Positions 15,462 to 23,913 are shown, counted from the first letter of the stretch. The stretch: 32,370 nt of DNA from Arthrobacter sp. (GCF_030540645.1 NZ_JAUNVV010000011.1:23448-55817), one strand, 5' to 3'. Made by a program: numbers and translations. Notes: generated by a model from the sequence alone, not told the origin.

Positions 15462-16583
15462 TTATTCAGCCGAGTTGGGGGAATCGGTCGCTGCTGCGCT
15501 CTTTGCGGAGGCAGGCTTGGCGGCCGGTTTTGCTGCTGCCTTGGCGGCGGGCTTGGCTGCAGGCTTTGCAGCAACAGGCTTGGCCATCGGCTTGGGCATG
15601 GGGATGGGCTTTGCGGCAACAGGCTTCGGCGCGGCAACTGGCTTAGGTGCAACGACCGGCTTAGCTGCAGCCTTGGGGGCTGCCACCTTCGGAGCAGCTG
15701 CCTTGACCGGCGCAACCTTGGCGGGAGCAGCCTTCACAGGTGCAGCCTTGACGGGAGCAGCCTGGGCAGGCACGACGGCGGGGGCCGGAGTCTCTGCCGG
15801 AGCGGCAACTTCAGCGGTGGCCACGGGGGCAGACGCTTCGGGAGCTGCTTCAACGACCGGTGCAGGAGTCGCTTCGACTGCCTGGGCGGCGGGAGTTTCG
15901 GCGGCGTCCGTCAGGTGCAAACCGTCAGGGAGCAGTTCCGCAAGGGACTGCGTCATAGGCGCCTTGTTGTCGCGGTCCACGTCAACGCGGGCCGTTCCAT
16001 TGGCTACTGCCTCGTTCTGTGCCTTGGCATCTGCACGCTGCTGGTTGCGGCGCGCCTCAGCCTTGGCTTCAGCCTTGTTCTTCAAGGGACCAATGACCAT
16101 GACCATGTTGCGGCCGTCAATGCGCGGGCTCGACTCGATGATGCCAACCTCGGCAACACCTTCGGCGAACTTCTGCAGGAGGCGGATACCCATTTCCGGG
16201 CGCTGCTGCTCGCGGCCACGGAACTGGATCATGGCCTTGACCTTGTCACCGGCACCGAGGAAGCGCAGTGCATGCCCGCGCTTGGTCTCGTAGTCGTGCT
16301 TGTCGATCTTGAGGCGGAAACGGATTTCCTTCAAGACGGTGTTGGTCTGGTTCTTACGGGCTTCGCGAGCCTTGACTGCGGCTTCGTACTTGTACTTGCC
16401 GAAGTCCATCAGTTTGCAGACCGGCGGCTTGGCCGTCGGCGCTACTTCAACCAGATCCAAGTCGGACTCTGCTGCTAAACGGAGGGCATCCTCAATGCGG
16501 ACAACCCCAACTTGTTCGCCTGCTGGCCCAACCAACCGCACCTCGGGGACGCGGATTCGATCATTGATGCGTGGCTCGCTAAT
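15462..16583 (-). CDS. infC: Translation initiation factor IF-3 with long low-complexity tail; ATT start
   Basis: IF-3 prevents premature subunit joining and checks the start codon and initiator tRNA on the 30S subunit. Residues 1 to about 175 form the normal two-domain factor ([43 protein letters not shown]). After about residue 205 comes a roughly 165-residue tail rich in Ala, Pro, Lys and Val with repeats of the [12 protein letters not shown] type, probably disordered. ATT at 16583 is chosen as the start (373 residues): AGGAG lies 6 nt before it, and the product begins at the family's usual SEPRIN. The in-frame ATG at 16601 has no Shine-Dalgarno and would add six residues. An AUU start is the known basis of IF-3 self-repression in E. 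coli. Confidence 0.93.
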   Translation of the reverse strand: MSEPRINDRIRVPEVRLVGPAGEQVGVVRIEDALRLAAESDLDLVEVAPTAKPPVCKLMDFGKYKYEAAVKAREARKNQTNTVLKEIRFRLKIDKHDYETKRGHALRFLGAGDKVKAMIQFRGREQQRPEMGIRLLQKFAEGVAEVGIIESSPRIDGRNMVMVIGPLKNKAEAKAEARRNQQRADAKAQNEAVANGTARVDVDRDNKAPMTQSLAELLPDGLHLTDAAETPAAQAVEATPAPVVEAAPEASAPVATAEVAAPAETPAPAVVPAQAAPVKAAPVKAAPAKVAPVKAAAPKVAAPKAAAKPVVAPKPVAAPKPVAAKPIPMPKPMAKPVAAKPAAKPAAKAAAKPAAKPASAKSAAATDSPNSAE

Positions 16584-16601
16584 CTGTAGCTCCTGTTGCA
16601 T

Positions 16602-16740
16602 AAGAAAAGGTGAATACCATCAGCAACGAAGAAGGCCTCCGATCTGCTGATGCAGTGGAGGCCTCGAATTGATCGGCGCGGGATCCCTCGAAAAGGACCT
16701 GCCTGCCCCAAGGGGACGGCACCGACCGGAACCAGACAAC
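16602..16740 (-). promoter_or_regulatory. Structured 5' leader of infC
   Basis: The infC leader contains several alternative structures on the minus-strand RNA. AGGCCTCC (16664-16657) pairs with GGAGGCCT (16640-16633). Inside that loop, CATCAGCA (16652-16645) is complementary to TGCTGATG (16625-16618), which would make an H-type pseudoknot. CCGATC (about 16675-16670) and GATCGG (about 16644-16639) offer a competing stem. Further upstream is the hairpin TGCCGTCCCC-TT-GGGGCAGGCA (imperfect, 16699-16720). This looks like a regulatory leader; no T-tract follows the stem. Confidence 0.5.
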
Positions 16741-16875
16741 GCCATGAACGGGTCGAAAGGTGGGAGAGGACTCCACTTGCAAACTCATTGCTGCGCCTTG
16801 TGCGCCCAAGTGATTTTCATCTTTCAGGCACTAACAAATAACAGCATCGAGTCGGTCTATGACAAGCTTAGCAGT

Positions 16876-17283
16876 ATGAGTAGCTCAGATAATAATTCGG
16901 ACACCCGCAACACCTTTCAGGCCGCCCCGGAGGAGGCCCTGAGCGATGCACAAGCAGCCTCGGTCATGCGTGACATTGCCGAAGTTCCGGCCGTGGAAGT
17001 CATTACGACGGCGGCCGTCCACCTCATGAGCGCAGCAGCAGTCAAGTGCGGGCTCGCTGAGGGGGAGAACGCCGAGGAACTAAAAGACCTGGATGAAGCC
17101 CGCAAGCTCATCACCGCACTGGCTGGCTTCATCACGGCTGCAGCCCCCGAAATCGGCAGCCAGCACGCCGGCCCCTTGCGCGATGGCCTGCGCGCCCTGC
17201 AGTTGGCCTTCCGCGAAGCTTCCAGCATCCCGGACGCACCGGGCAAGGGCCCGGGCGAGAAGTTCACCGGCGCCGTCAACTAG
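16876..17283 (+). CDS. DUF1844 domain protein
   Basis: A 135-residue protein with a DUF1844 core (EVPAVEVITTAAVHLMSAAAVKCGL at about 36-60, here marked by its VPAVEVI start) and an acidic segment, then a helical region ending at LRALQLAFREAS. Function unknown; it is regularly found beside infC in Micrococcales and mycobacteria. The start MSSSDNN is chosen because upstream in-frame sequence is Cys/Gly-rich and unlike the family. No Shine-Dalgarno is visible, and TATGAC 12 nt upstream may be a -10 giving a very short leader. It is divergent from infC. Confidence 0.87.
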   Translation: MSSSDNNSDTRNTFQAAPEEALSDAQAASVMRDIAEVPAVEVITTAAVHLMSAAAVKCGLAEGENAEELKDLDEARKLITALAGFITAAAPEIGSQHAGPLRDGLRALQLAFREASSIPDAPGKGPGEKFTGAVN

Positions 17284-17307
17284 TCCCCAGCTCCTCCCCA
17301 AGGCGGT

Positions 17308-17414
17308 CCGCTGGCGCGTACCCCCTTGGGGCCCCTCGGAGCTGTGGGCCCAACCAAAACGCAATGGCCGCTGGCGCGTACCCCCTTGGGGCCCCTCGGA
17401 GCTGTGGGCCCAAC
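17308..17414. repeat. Two 47-bp perfect direct repeats, 60-bp period
   Basis: Copies at 17308-17354 and 17368-17414 are identical and separated by 13 bp. Each starts CCGCTGGCGCGTACCCCC and ends GCTGTGGGCCCAAC, and contains the palindrome GGGGCCCC. Only two copies are present in the window, so this is not a CRISPR. It may be a member of a dispersed intergenic repeat family. Confidence 0.85.
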
Positions 17415-17440
17415 TGGCTCACTCCAGATGCTGTCACTAG

Positions 17441-17506
17441 AAATGCCGCCGTTTGCCGGAATTGCCAGGGTTTGTACTATGGCATTTCCGTCAAACGGCG
17501 GCATTT
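17441..17506. repeat. 66-bp near-perfect palindrome
   Basis: Left arm 17441-17466 and right arm 17481-17506 pair over 26 positions with two mismatches around a 14-nt loop. The outer 15 bp (AAATGCCGCCGTTTG) are perfect. A run of five T follows on the plus strand, so it could terminate the DUF1844 transcript. The arm length is well beyond a normal terminator and suggests a REP- or MITE-like element. Confidence 0.8.
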
Positions 17507-17764
17507 TTGCAGGGCGGACGACGGCCGGCCGCTGCCAATGCGATGCCGATCGAAGTACTGCACCAGTGGCGGAATACTGTTCCAAGATCCCCACGCTGTC
17601 GTTGTGGCGCATGGTGACAACCATCCCCGCAGCGGTGCCCGCCAATGGCAACAGCGACGATTTCGACACCGGCATACCCCAGGTGCATGGTCTGCACCAC
17701 GGGCAGAGTCAGCACTATGACAGCTGCTGCGTGGGGGACGTGGGCGAGCACCCCAATGAAGTAG

Positions 17765-18667
17765 TTATTTCGGGGCTGGGTGGCGGAGTCGGATCTGCAC
17801 CGAGTCAACTGCTTGCGCAAAGACTTCATTCTGTGCCCAGAAATTCTGCAGGAAGCTCAGCAGGTTGTTCACTGAAGCCTGATCAAGTCCAGGCTCCAAG
17901 GTCAGTGTGACGCACAGTTCCGGGCCGGTGCCGCCGCCGGGGACAACAAACCCTGATCCAAGGGAGCCTGTGGTCCATTGTGATTTTATGCCCTCCCCGG
18001 CACTGGCCGAAACAGCAACCACGCTTGCGTGGCCCAGTGCCGCCAGTGACTCCTCCAGCACGACCGCTACAGCAGGATCCGCATAGCTGGGCAACCAGTG
18101 ATGCTGTTGAGCCAATGCCCACAGCGCGGGCCGTCGCACCACAAAGGGGTGCTCTGAACCTGGATCGAGAACCAGTAGTTGTGATCCCTCCGACACTGCC
18201 GACAACGCGGCCCGGGCAGCGTAGACGGCCACTGGCCGAGCCTCGGGATGCCACCGGGTCAAGGCGTCTGCATGGGAAAAGACCGGCTGTGCTTTACGCC
18301 CATCCGGGCCCTGGAGAGTCACCAGCGCCATGTCGGATTCCTTGTCGGAAACCAGTCCGTTCTCCCCCACCGTCTGCTCGGCCAGTTGGGCCACGATAGG
18401 GATGAAAACACGCGCCGTGGCGAGTGATGCAACAACCTGCGCTTCAGTGCCATCCCCTGCGGCAAGTCCGGCCACCGCTGCGGCATAGCCGGCGTCCACG
18501 GCGCCGTCGTCCGCGTCGAAGTTGTGATACTTTTCCTGCGCCGGCAGGTCCCGTCCAGCCCAGGGCTGGCCAGCAGAATCAGTGGCACCGCCAGCACCTG
18601 CCAAGGCTGCGGCAATGTGGCCAGGCAAATGTTTTTGGGGCGGTCCGGCCGCAGGTTTTTCAGACAT
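17765..18667 (-). CDS. SseB family protein
   Basis: A 300-residue protein with an SseB N-terminal-type domain from about residue 85 (ARVFIPIVAQ) to 200 (FSHADALTRW, LLVLDPGSEHPFVVRRPAL). A C-terminal segment follows (SVVAVSASAGEG, ELCVTLTLEPGL). The first 80 residues are Gly/Ala-rich and include PAQEKYHNFDADDGAVD. Molecular function is unknown; relatives are commonly annotated as SseB or enhanced serine sensitivity proteins. It starts 3 nt after the hisA stop, so it is read as the last gene of the his run. Its conserved place after priA is typical of Arthrobacter. Confidence 0.88.
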   Translation of the reverse strand: MSEKPAAGPPQKHLPGHIAAALAGAGGATDSAGQPWAGRDLPAQEKYHNFDADDGAVDAGYAAAVAGLAAGDGTEAQVVASLATARVFIPIVAQLAEQTVGENGLVSDKESDMALVTLQGPDGRKAQPVFSHADALTRWHPEARPVAVYAARAALSAVSEGSQLLVLDPGSEHPFVVRRPALWALAQQHHWLPSYADPAVAVVLEESLAALGHASVVAVSASAGEGIKSQWTTGSLGSGFVVPGGGTGPELCVTLTLEPGLDQASVNNLLSFLQNFWAQNEVFAQAVDSVQIRLRHPAPK

Positions 18668-18670
18668 GGG

Positions 18671-19405
18671 CTAGCGGCGGCCTGCGACGTCCAGGGCCTG
18701 CGGCAGGGTGAACTGACCAGAGTACAGGGCCTTGCCGATGATGGCGCCTTCAACGCCCTCCCCGACGAGTTCGCGCAGGACACGGAGGTCTTCCAGGCTG
18801 GAAATACCACCCGAGGCAACGACCGGTTTCGACGTGCGGGAGCACATTTCACGCAGCAGTTCAACGTTGGGGCCGCGCAGGGTTCCGTCCTTGGTGACGT
18901 CGGTGACCACGTAGCGGGCACAACCCGCGTCTTCGAGGCGGGCCAGGACCTCCCAAATGTCCCCGCCTTCCTTGGTCCAGCCACGACCGGCCAGCGTAGT
19001 GCCGCGCACATCGAGTCCGACGGCGATCTTGTCGCCGAAGCGCTCAATGACCTTGGCGGTCCATTCCGGGTTTTCCAGTGCTGCCGTTCCCAGGTTCACG
19101 CGCCCGACGCCCAGTTCCAGTGCGCCTTCGAGGGAGGCGTCATCGCGGATGCCGCCGGAGAGCTCTACCTTGACCGTCAATGCGCTCACCATTTCGCGCA
19201 GCAACTCAACGTTGGAACCACGGCCAAAGGCGGCGTCAAGGTCCACCAGGTGAACCCATTCCGCGCCGTTGTTCTGCCAATTGAGCGCAGCTTCCAGGGG
19301 TGAACCGTAACCGGTTTCCGAGCCGGCCTCGCCCTGCACAAGGCGCACAGCCTGGCCGTCCGCTACGTCCACAGCGGGCAACAATTCCAAAATGGGGGTG
19401 GTCAT
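18671..19405 (-). CDS. priA: Bifunctional HisA/TrpF isomerase PriA
   Basis: A 244-residue (beta-alpha)8 barrel that isomerises ProFAR in histidine synthesis and, in actinobacteria lacking trpF, also phosphoribosyl-anthranilate in tryptophan synthesis. The two catalytic aspartates are Asp13 ([10 protein letters not shown]) and Asp173 ([11 protein letters not shown]). The phosphate-binding loops ELSGGIRDD and VASGGISS are present. The dual role is inferred from lineage; sequence alone shows HisA. GAGGA lies just before the ATG. It is downstream of hisH with a small membrane protein gene between. Confidence 0.95.
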   Translation of the reverse strand: MTTPILELLPAVDVADGQAVRLVQGEAGSETGYGSPLEAALNWQNNGAEWVHLVDLDAAFGRGSNVELLREMVSALTVKVELSGGIRDDASLEGALELGVGRVNLGTAALENPEWTAKVIERFGDKIAVGLDVRGTTLAGRGWTKEGGDIWEVLARLEDAGCARYVVTDVTKDGTLRGPNVELLREMCSRTSKPVVASGGISSLEDLRVLRELVGEGVEGAIIGKALYSGQFTLPQALDVAGRR

Positions 19406-19483
19406 GGGATCCTCAACGTCATTATTACTGGGGCTGGAAGCGACCGGCGTCGGCCGCCTGCTGGGCGGTGTTGCAAGGTGGTG

Positions 19484-19633
19484 CTACTGCGTGAACAAGA
19501 ATGCTGCCACCAGTGACATGGCGGCGAGAAACAGGAAACTAACGGGTATCCAGCGGGCTGTCTTTTGCTGGTAGAACGTATAGGCGCCACCAATGAGCAG
19601 ACCGGCCAGGCCCATCAACAGCAGTGACCACAT
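19484..19633 (-). CDS. Small two-helix membrane protein inside the his operon
   Basis: A 49-residue protein made of two hydrophobic helices (about 2-20 and 31-47) joined by the polar turn YQQKTARW. The ATG at 19633 overlaps the last base of the hisH stop (ATGA), so it is translationally coupled to hisH. priA starts 78 bp further on. No family is recognised. Coupled position and a clean hydrophobic pattern argue that it is real. The role is unknown; association with histidine synthesis is only by position. Confidence 0.7.
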   Translation of the reverse strand: MWSLLLMGLAGLLIGGAYTFYQQKTARWIPVSFLFLAAMSLVAAFLFTQ

Positions 19634-20310
19634 CAGCGTGCCTTTTTGGACAAGGACTGCACCCAATTGCGCAGCAACCGCGCACCGGCGTCACCGGATT
19701 TTTCCGGGTGGAACTGGGTGGCGCACAGGGGACCGTTTTCAATGGCGGCAATGAACGGTGCACCGTGTTCGGACCAGGTGACAAGCGGGGGACGCATTTT
19801 CGGTTGCAGCACCTCAAAATCCCAGCTTTGCACACCATAGGAGTGCACAAAATAGAAGCGCTCGTCCTCTATGCCCTCAAACAGCATGGTGCCTTCCGGG
19901 GCCTTGACGGTGTTCCAGCCCATGTGCGGGACGACATCGGCGGGCAGCAGTTCCACTGTTCCCGGCCACTCCCCCATGCCTTGTTCCTGGATGCCGTGTT
20001 CAACTCCGGCGTCAAAAAGGACCTGCATTCCAACACAAATGCCCAGCACGGCACGCCCACCGGCAACCCGGCGGCCGATCATGCGCAGGGCATCAACATT
20101 CTTCAACTCGGCCATGACCGAGCCGAAGGCACCCACCCCGGGCACCACGAGGCCGTCGGCATTGAGCACGTCCTCGGCCTTGGCGCTCAGGGTTACGGTT
20201 GCACCGGCACGCTCCAGGGCGCGCACGGCTGAGCGCACGTTTCCTGAACCGTAGTCCAGGACGGTGACGGTAGGTTTTGTTGGTGCGGTCTCGATGTCTT
20301 CAGAAATCAC
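19633..20310 (-). CDS. hisH: Imidazole glycerol phosphate synthase, glutamine amidotransferase subunit
   Basis: A 225-residue class I glutamine amidotransferase that supplies ammonia to HisF for imidazole ring closure. The nucleophile is Cys92 in LGICVGMQ, and the His-Glu pair is H201 and E203 in QFHPEKS. The oxyanion strand PGVGAFG is present. The GTG start overlaps the hisB stop (GTGA). A 10-residue N-terminal extension precedes the usual [10 protein letters not shown]. The partner hisF is not in the window. Confidence 0.96.
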   Translation of the reverse strand: MISEDIETAPTKPTVTVLDYGSGNVRSAVRALERAGATVTLSAKAEDVLNADGLVVPGVGAFGSVMAELKNVDALRMIGRRVAGGRAVLGICVGMQVLFDAGVEHGIQEQGMGEWPGTVELLPADVVPHMGWNTVKAPEGTMLFEGIEDERFYFVHSYGVQSWDFEVLQPKMRPPLVTWSEHGAPFIAAIENGPLCATQFHPEKSGDAGARLLRNWVQSLSKKAR

Positions 20311-20927
20311 AAAAGACCCTTCGTGGACGGAATTCCGGTGACGCGGGGATCGGCTTCAATCGCTGAGCGAAGTGCACGGGCAAAGGCCTTGAACTGTGCT
20401 TCGACAATGTGGTGCGGGTCACGGCCTGCAATGACGGTCATGTGCAGGCATATCTGTGCGTGCAACGTGATGGCTTCAAAGACGTGCCGGGTCAACGAAC
20501 CGGTGAAGTGGCCGCCGATCAAGTGGTATTCCTGACCTGCAGGCTCGCCCCCATGGACAAGGTAAGGGCGCCCGGACACGTCGACGACGGCATTTGCCAG
20601 CGCCTCGTCCAGCGGGATGGTCGCCTCTCCGAAACGACGAATCCCAGCTTTGTTCCCCAACGCCACCTTCAGCACTTCGCCGATTGAGATGGCAACGTCC
20701 TCCACCGTGTGGTGGGCATCGATGTGGGTGTCACCGGTGGCTTTGATGTTCATGTCAATCAAGGAGTGCTTGGACAGTGCCGTCAGCATGTGGTCGTAGA
20801 ACGGCACGGAGGTGTCAATAGTGGACACCCCTGTTCCGTCGAGGTTGATTTCAACCATGACGCTCGACTCGCTCGTGGCCCTCTCCAAACGGGCTGTGCG
20901 TCCCTGGCCGGGCGTGATCTCAGTCAT
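20307..20927 (-). CDS. hisB: Imidazoleglycerol-phosphate dehydratase
   Basis: A 206-residue monofunctional HisB that dehydrates imidazole-glycerol phosphate using Mn2+. The duplicated metal-binding motifs are visible: [15 protein letters not shown] in the first half and [17 protein letters not shown] in the second, plus [13 protein letters not shown]. The ATG at 20927 has AAAGGAC about 7 nt upstream; in-frame sequence further upstream is not HisB-like. 172 bp separate it from hisC, long enough for a separate promoter, though none is clear. Confidence 0.96.
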   Translation of the reverse strand: MTEITPGQGRTARLERATSESSVMVEINLDGTGVSTIDTSVPFYDHMLTALSKHSLIDMNIKATGDTHIDAHHTVEDVAISIGEVLKVALGNKAGIRRFGEATIPLDEALANAVVDVSGRPYLVHGGEPAGQEYHLIGGHFTGSLTRHVFEAITLHAQICLHMTVIAGRDPHHIVEAQFKAFARALRSAIEADPRVTGIPSTKGLL

Positions 20928-21099
20928 TGCAGCTGTCCTTTGATAAGTGCGTCGGCGTCCCTGCCGTGTGCAGGGCGCGGTGGGGCGCACGAACGATCCT
21001 TGTGGGTAACACCAGTTTACGAGAAGAGCAGGGCTTAAGCCCAAACAGTCCGCTCCCGGCGTCATGCCCAGCACGGACGACGGCGGGGACTCCTTGCGT

Positions 21100-22197
21100 T
21101 TATCCGGCCAGAATGGCGCGCAGTCCCGTGAGGAACGCGCTGGTTTCAGCTTCCGTGCCAGCCGTGACTCGCAGGTGCCCGGCAATTCCCACGTCGCGGA
21201 TCAGCACGCCCTGTGCCAACAGGGCTGCCCAGACGTCGGCTGGCTTTTCAATGCCGCCAAAGAACACGAAGTTTGAATCCGAAGGAGCCGGTGTGAGACC
21301 CATGTCCGTCAGCTCGGACACGATCCGGTCGCGTTGCACCTTGATCTGCTCAACGTTGGCCAGTAGGGATGTGGAGTTGCGCAGGGCAGCAACCGCCGTC
21401 GCCTGAGTGATGGCTGAGAGGTGGTAAGGAAGCCGGACCAGGCGCAGCGCGTCCGCGACTTCCGGGGCGGAGGCCAAGTAGCCAAGGCGCGCTCCGGCAA
21501 GGGCGAAGGCCTTGCTCATGGTGCGTGAGACGACGAGTCGCGGGCGTCCTTCAAGCAGACTCAGGGCGCTGGCCGTACCTGTCTTGGAAAATTCTGCATA
21601 TGCTTCGTCGACAATGACGATTGTTTGTGATGCCTCGCCGGCCTCGTACACCGCTTTGACGACGTCCAATCCCAAGGCGGTGCCGGTGGGGTTGTTCGGT
21701 GAGCAGAGGAAGACAACATTGGGTGCGTGCCGGCGGACTTGCTCGGCCGCGGACTCCGCGCTCAGGCTGTAGTCAGCAGCACGGACACCCTCCAGGTAGC
21801 CGGTTCCTGTTCCACTGGCCAGCAGGGGGTACATCGAGTATGTGGGTGGGAATCCCATGGCAGTGCGCCCGGGGCCGCCAAAAGCCTGTAACAACTGTTG
21901 CAGAACCTCATTGGATCCGTTGGCCGCCCATAAGTTCTCTTCGTTGAGTCCATGGCCCAGGTAGGACGCGAGTTCTTGGCGCAGGGTTGTAAACTCTCGG
22001 TCCGGGTACCGGTTCAGGCCCTCAAGTTCGGCTGCCACGGCATCCATGATGGCTGCTTTTGCATCGGCTGGAACGCCGAAGGTGTTTTCATTGACGTTCA
22101 GTAGCACCGGCACGTCGAGCATGGGAGCTCCGTAGGGGTGCTGTCCGCGCAGATCGTCACGGAGTGGCAATTGACCGAGGCGTTCAAACTGATCCAT
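21100..22197 (-). CDS. hisC: Histidinol-phosphate aminotransferase
   Basis: A 365-residue fold-type I PLP enzyme converting imidazole-acetol phosphate to histidinol phosphate. The PLP lysine is K229 in [17 protein letters not shown]. Other landmarks are the N-terminal [28 protein letters not shown] and VDEAYAEF. The ATG at 22197 is supported by TACGAT 6 nt upstream (leaderless). It opens the hisC-hisB-hisH-priA cluster; hisD, which usually precedes hisC in actinobacteria, is absent here, its place being taken by the LysM/lexA pair. Confidence 0.96.
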   Translation of the reverse strand: MDQFERLGQLPLRDDLRGQHPYGAPMLDVPVLLNVNENTFGVPADAKAAIMDAVAAELEGLNRYPDREFTTLRQELASYLGHGLNEENLWAANGSNEVLQQLLQAFGGPGRTAMGFPPTYSMYPLLASGTGTGYLEGVRAADYSLSAESAAEQVRRHAPNVVFLCSPNNPTGTALGLDVVKAVYEAGEASQTIVIVDEAYAEFSKTGTASALSLLEGRPRLVVSRTMSKAFALAGARLGYLASAPEVADALRLVRLPYHLSAITQATAVAALRNSTSLLANVEQIKVQRDRIVSELTDMGLTPAPSDSNFVFFGGIEKPADVWAALLAQGVLIRDVGIAGHLRVTAGTEAETSAFLTGLRAILAG

Positions 22198-22203
22198 GGC
22201 TCC

Positions 22204-22232
22204 ATCGTATTTCCTGGACGGTCCAAAGACCG
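22204..22232 (-). promoter_or_regulatory. hisC promoter with small inverted repeat
   Basis: A TACGAT -10 (22209-22204, minus strand) ends 6 nt before the ATG, predicting a leaderless transcript. CGGTC-CAAA-GACCG (22219-22232) lies in the -23 to -36 interval and could be an operator. No histidine leader peptide fits ahead of a leaderless start. Confidence 0.4.
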
Positions 22233-22306
22233 AAACGATGACAGTATGCGGACAGTTGGGCTGATCCTGACGCTTGCGGTGGCAGTCTCAGCTGCGGTGG
22301 GAGTCG

Positions 22307-22789
22307 CTAATTGGGGAGGGGAACGAACAACTGCTGGCCCGCTTGCAGGACACCTGTACCGAGCTCGTTGAGGGCCAAGATCTCGCTCACGACCTCACGA
22401 ACATCGCGGTTGGGATCGCTCGCGGCGGCGATGCTCCACAGGCTCTCACCTTGGAGCACGGTGACCGTTCTGGCGTAGTCGGCCATGTCCACGGCTGGAT
22501 ACTGCACCGAAGCGTGAGCAGGACTCACCGTGGACCCGAACACAAATGCCATTGAAACGAGCACCACAACAGCCGCCAGGGCAAGAGCCGGCACACCCAG
22601 GAGCACCAACCGCCCACGACGTGTCAGCTGGAGGGAATGCTTCGATTTCGCTGCGACACCAGTGGAATCGACACCAGGGAGAATGACACTAGGGCGAACA
22701 GTGCTGGTGCGAACGGTGCGGGTGCGCGTTGTGTGATGGCTGTTGTATTCACTGCTAAGAACTGCTGTTGAGACAAGTATTGCATTCAT
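22307..22789 (-). CDS. LysM-domain membrane protein, likely SOS-induced division/cell-wall factor
   Basis: A 160-residue protein with a basic N-terminus, one transmembrane helix (about 61-84) and an extracytoplasmic LysM domain (about 107-158, RTVTVLQGESLWSIAAAS...GQQLFVPLP) that should bind peptidoglycan. It is divergent from lexA, matching the placement of Rv2719c in M. tuberculosis and DivS in Corynebacterium, both SOS-induced proteins affecting division or cell wall. The ATG at 22789 has AAAGGA 9 nt upstream; an in-frame ATG at 22810 also has AAGGA at the same spacing, giving seven more residues. LexA boxes lie in the shared upstream region. Confidence 0.88.
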   Translation of the reverse strand: MNAILVSTAVLSSEYNSHHTTRTRTVRTSTVRPSVILPGVDSTGVAAKSKHSLQLTRRGRLVLLGVPALALAAVVVLVSMAFVFGSTVSPAHASVQYPAVDMADYARTVTVLQGESLWSIAAASDPNRDVREVVSEILALNELGTGVLQAGQQLFVPLPN

Positions 22790-22871
22790 GACTTCTGGTC
22801 CTTTCGCCATGGATCCGGATCCTTGGCCACTAGCACCGTCTGGATCAATTTTCCATGCATTGCATACATAT

Positions 22872-22887
22872 TAGAATGTATGTTCGA
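22872..22887. promoter_or_regulatory. LexA box 1 (lexA/LysM intergenic)
   Basis: TAGAAT-GTAT-GTTCGA matches 10 of 12 specified positions of TCGAAC-N4-GTTCGA. It lies nearer the LysM gene, about 80 bp upstream of its start, and probably governs that promoter. Confidence 0.75.
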
Positions 22888-22940
22888 ATTCGTTACTAGT
22901 ACAGTTTTAGCATCTATAGACGACACTTGCCAAGACCTGA

Positions 22941-22956
22941 TAGAACAAATGTTTGA
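22941..22956. promoter_or_regulatory. LexA box 2 (lexA promoter)
   Basis: TAGAAC-AAAT-GTTTGA matches 10 of 12 specified positions of the actinobacterial SOS box. It overlaps the predicted lexA -35, as expected for autorepression. Confidence 0.72.
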
Positions 22957-22981
22957 AAAAGCCTTGCTCGTGGCTTAAACT
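22953..22981 (+). promoter_or_regulatory. lexA promoter
   Basis: TTGAAA (22953-22958), 17-bp spacer, TAAACT (22976-22981). The -35 is inside LexA box 2. The resulting leader is about 80 nt. Confidence 0.5.
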
Positions 22982-23066
22982 TGGGAGTACAAGGATTGGC
23001 CGCTACTTGCAGTCCACCAGCAGGCACTGACATTGGTCAGGGCAGCCACGAAAGGAACTCGGAACC

Positions 23067-23810
23067 ATGGCGCTTCCAGACCCTCCGCACCGCATTCCCC
23101 AGGCTCCGAGCCGCGCAGGCATGAAGGGGTTGACCGTCAGGCAAAAGAAGATTCTCGAGTGCATCCAACGCTCCATCGCGGACAAGGGCTACCCGCCCTC
23201 CATGCGTGAAATTGGCGACTCAGTGGGACTGGCCAGCCTCTCCAGCGTCACGCATCAGCTGACTCAGCTTGAACGCCACGGATACTTGCGCCGCGATCCC
23301 AAACGGCCTCGGGCCATGGAAGTGCTCATTCCGCTGGTTCTCGACGATGGGAAAGTTGAGATTGAAGGTGTCCGCTCCCCCTCCCAGCTGCGCAGTTCGA
23401 ACGGCCTGAACTTTGCCGAGCTCAGCAGTTCATCCGACACGGCCTTTGTGCCGCTCGTGGGGCGAATCGCGGCAGGTGGCCCCATCTTGGCGGACCAGTC
23501 GGTGGATGACATTATGCCGCTGCCCCGGCAGATCGTGGGCAGCGGCGAACTGTTCATGCTCAAAGTTCAGGGTGATTCCATGATCGACGCCGCTATTTGC
23601 GACGGCGACTGGGTCGTTGTCAGGCAGCAACCAACCGCCAACAACGGTGACATTGTCGCGGCTCTGCTTGAGGATGAGGCAACTGTGAAAACGTTCCGCC
23701 AGCGTGACGGGCACACGTGGCTGCTCCCACAGAACACCCGCTACGAGCCCATCCTTGGCGACCATGCCACCATCATGGGCAAAGTGGTCTCTGTGCTGCG
23801 CAGCCTTTAG
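23067..23810 (+). CDS. lexA: SOS repressor LexA
   Basis: A 247-residue repressor of the DNA-damage regulon that cleaves itself when RecA filaments form. The N-terminal winged helix-turn-helix spans about 22-86 ([23 protein letters not shown]). The cleavage site is Ala136-Gly137 in RIAAGGP, and the serine-lysine dyad is Ser171 (GDSMIDA) and Lys208 (ATVKTF). Length and linker are typical of actinobacteria. AAAGGA lies about 10 nt before the ATG; residues 1-19 precede the conserved [12 protein letters not shown], so a start at the second Met is possible. Converges on dinG. Confidence 0.97.
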   Translation: MALPDPPHRIPQAPSRAGMKGLTVRQKKILECIQRSIADKGYPPSMREIGDSVGLASLSSVTHQLTQLERHGYLRRDPKRPRAMEVLIPLVLDDGKVEIEGVRSPSQLRSSNGLNFAELSSSSDTAFVPLVGRIAAGGPILADQSVDDIMPLPRQIVGSGELFMLKVQGDSMIDAAICDGDWVVVRQQPTANNGDIVAALLEDEATVKTFRQRDGHTWLLPQNTRYEPILGDHATIMGKVVSVLRSL

Positions 23811-23913
23811 TCACAAGCAGCAGCTAGTTACAAGCAGAAGCGCACCAAGTTCCACTCTGCTGCGCAACGGCAACGGTGGCAACAGCTGCAACAGCTGCAA
23901 CGCGAGTACAGCG

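Larger units (their letters stand above)
17284..17764. other. 481-bp non-coding stretch
   Basis: This gap lies between the convergent DUF1844 and SseB-like genes. It holds the 47-bp direct repeat (17308-17414) and the 66-bp palindrome (17441-17506). The remaining part, 17510-17764, has only short open frames in all directions; none shows a ribosome site or a family I recognise. Minus-strand frames contain hydrophobic runs such as AAVIVLTLPVV that might be a decayed gene, but I cannot support that. Confidence 0.6.

Noticed and set aside
16584-16601. ATG start for infC
   Set aside because: No Shine-Dalgarno upstream, and the six extra residues precede the conserved SEPRIN start that has its own AGGAG and ATT.
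17308-17414. Possible CRISPR array
   Set aside because: Only two repeat copies, 47 bp long with a 13-bp spacer, and no cas genes.
17491-17829. Short open frames in the 481-bp gap, both strands
   Set aside because: No ribosome site, no recognisable domain, and they overlap the palindrome or the SseB-like gene; a decayed gene is possible but cannot be supported.
23880-23910. CAACAGCTG short tandem copies after lexA
   Set aside because: Only about two 9-bp units; too little to call a functional repeat.
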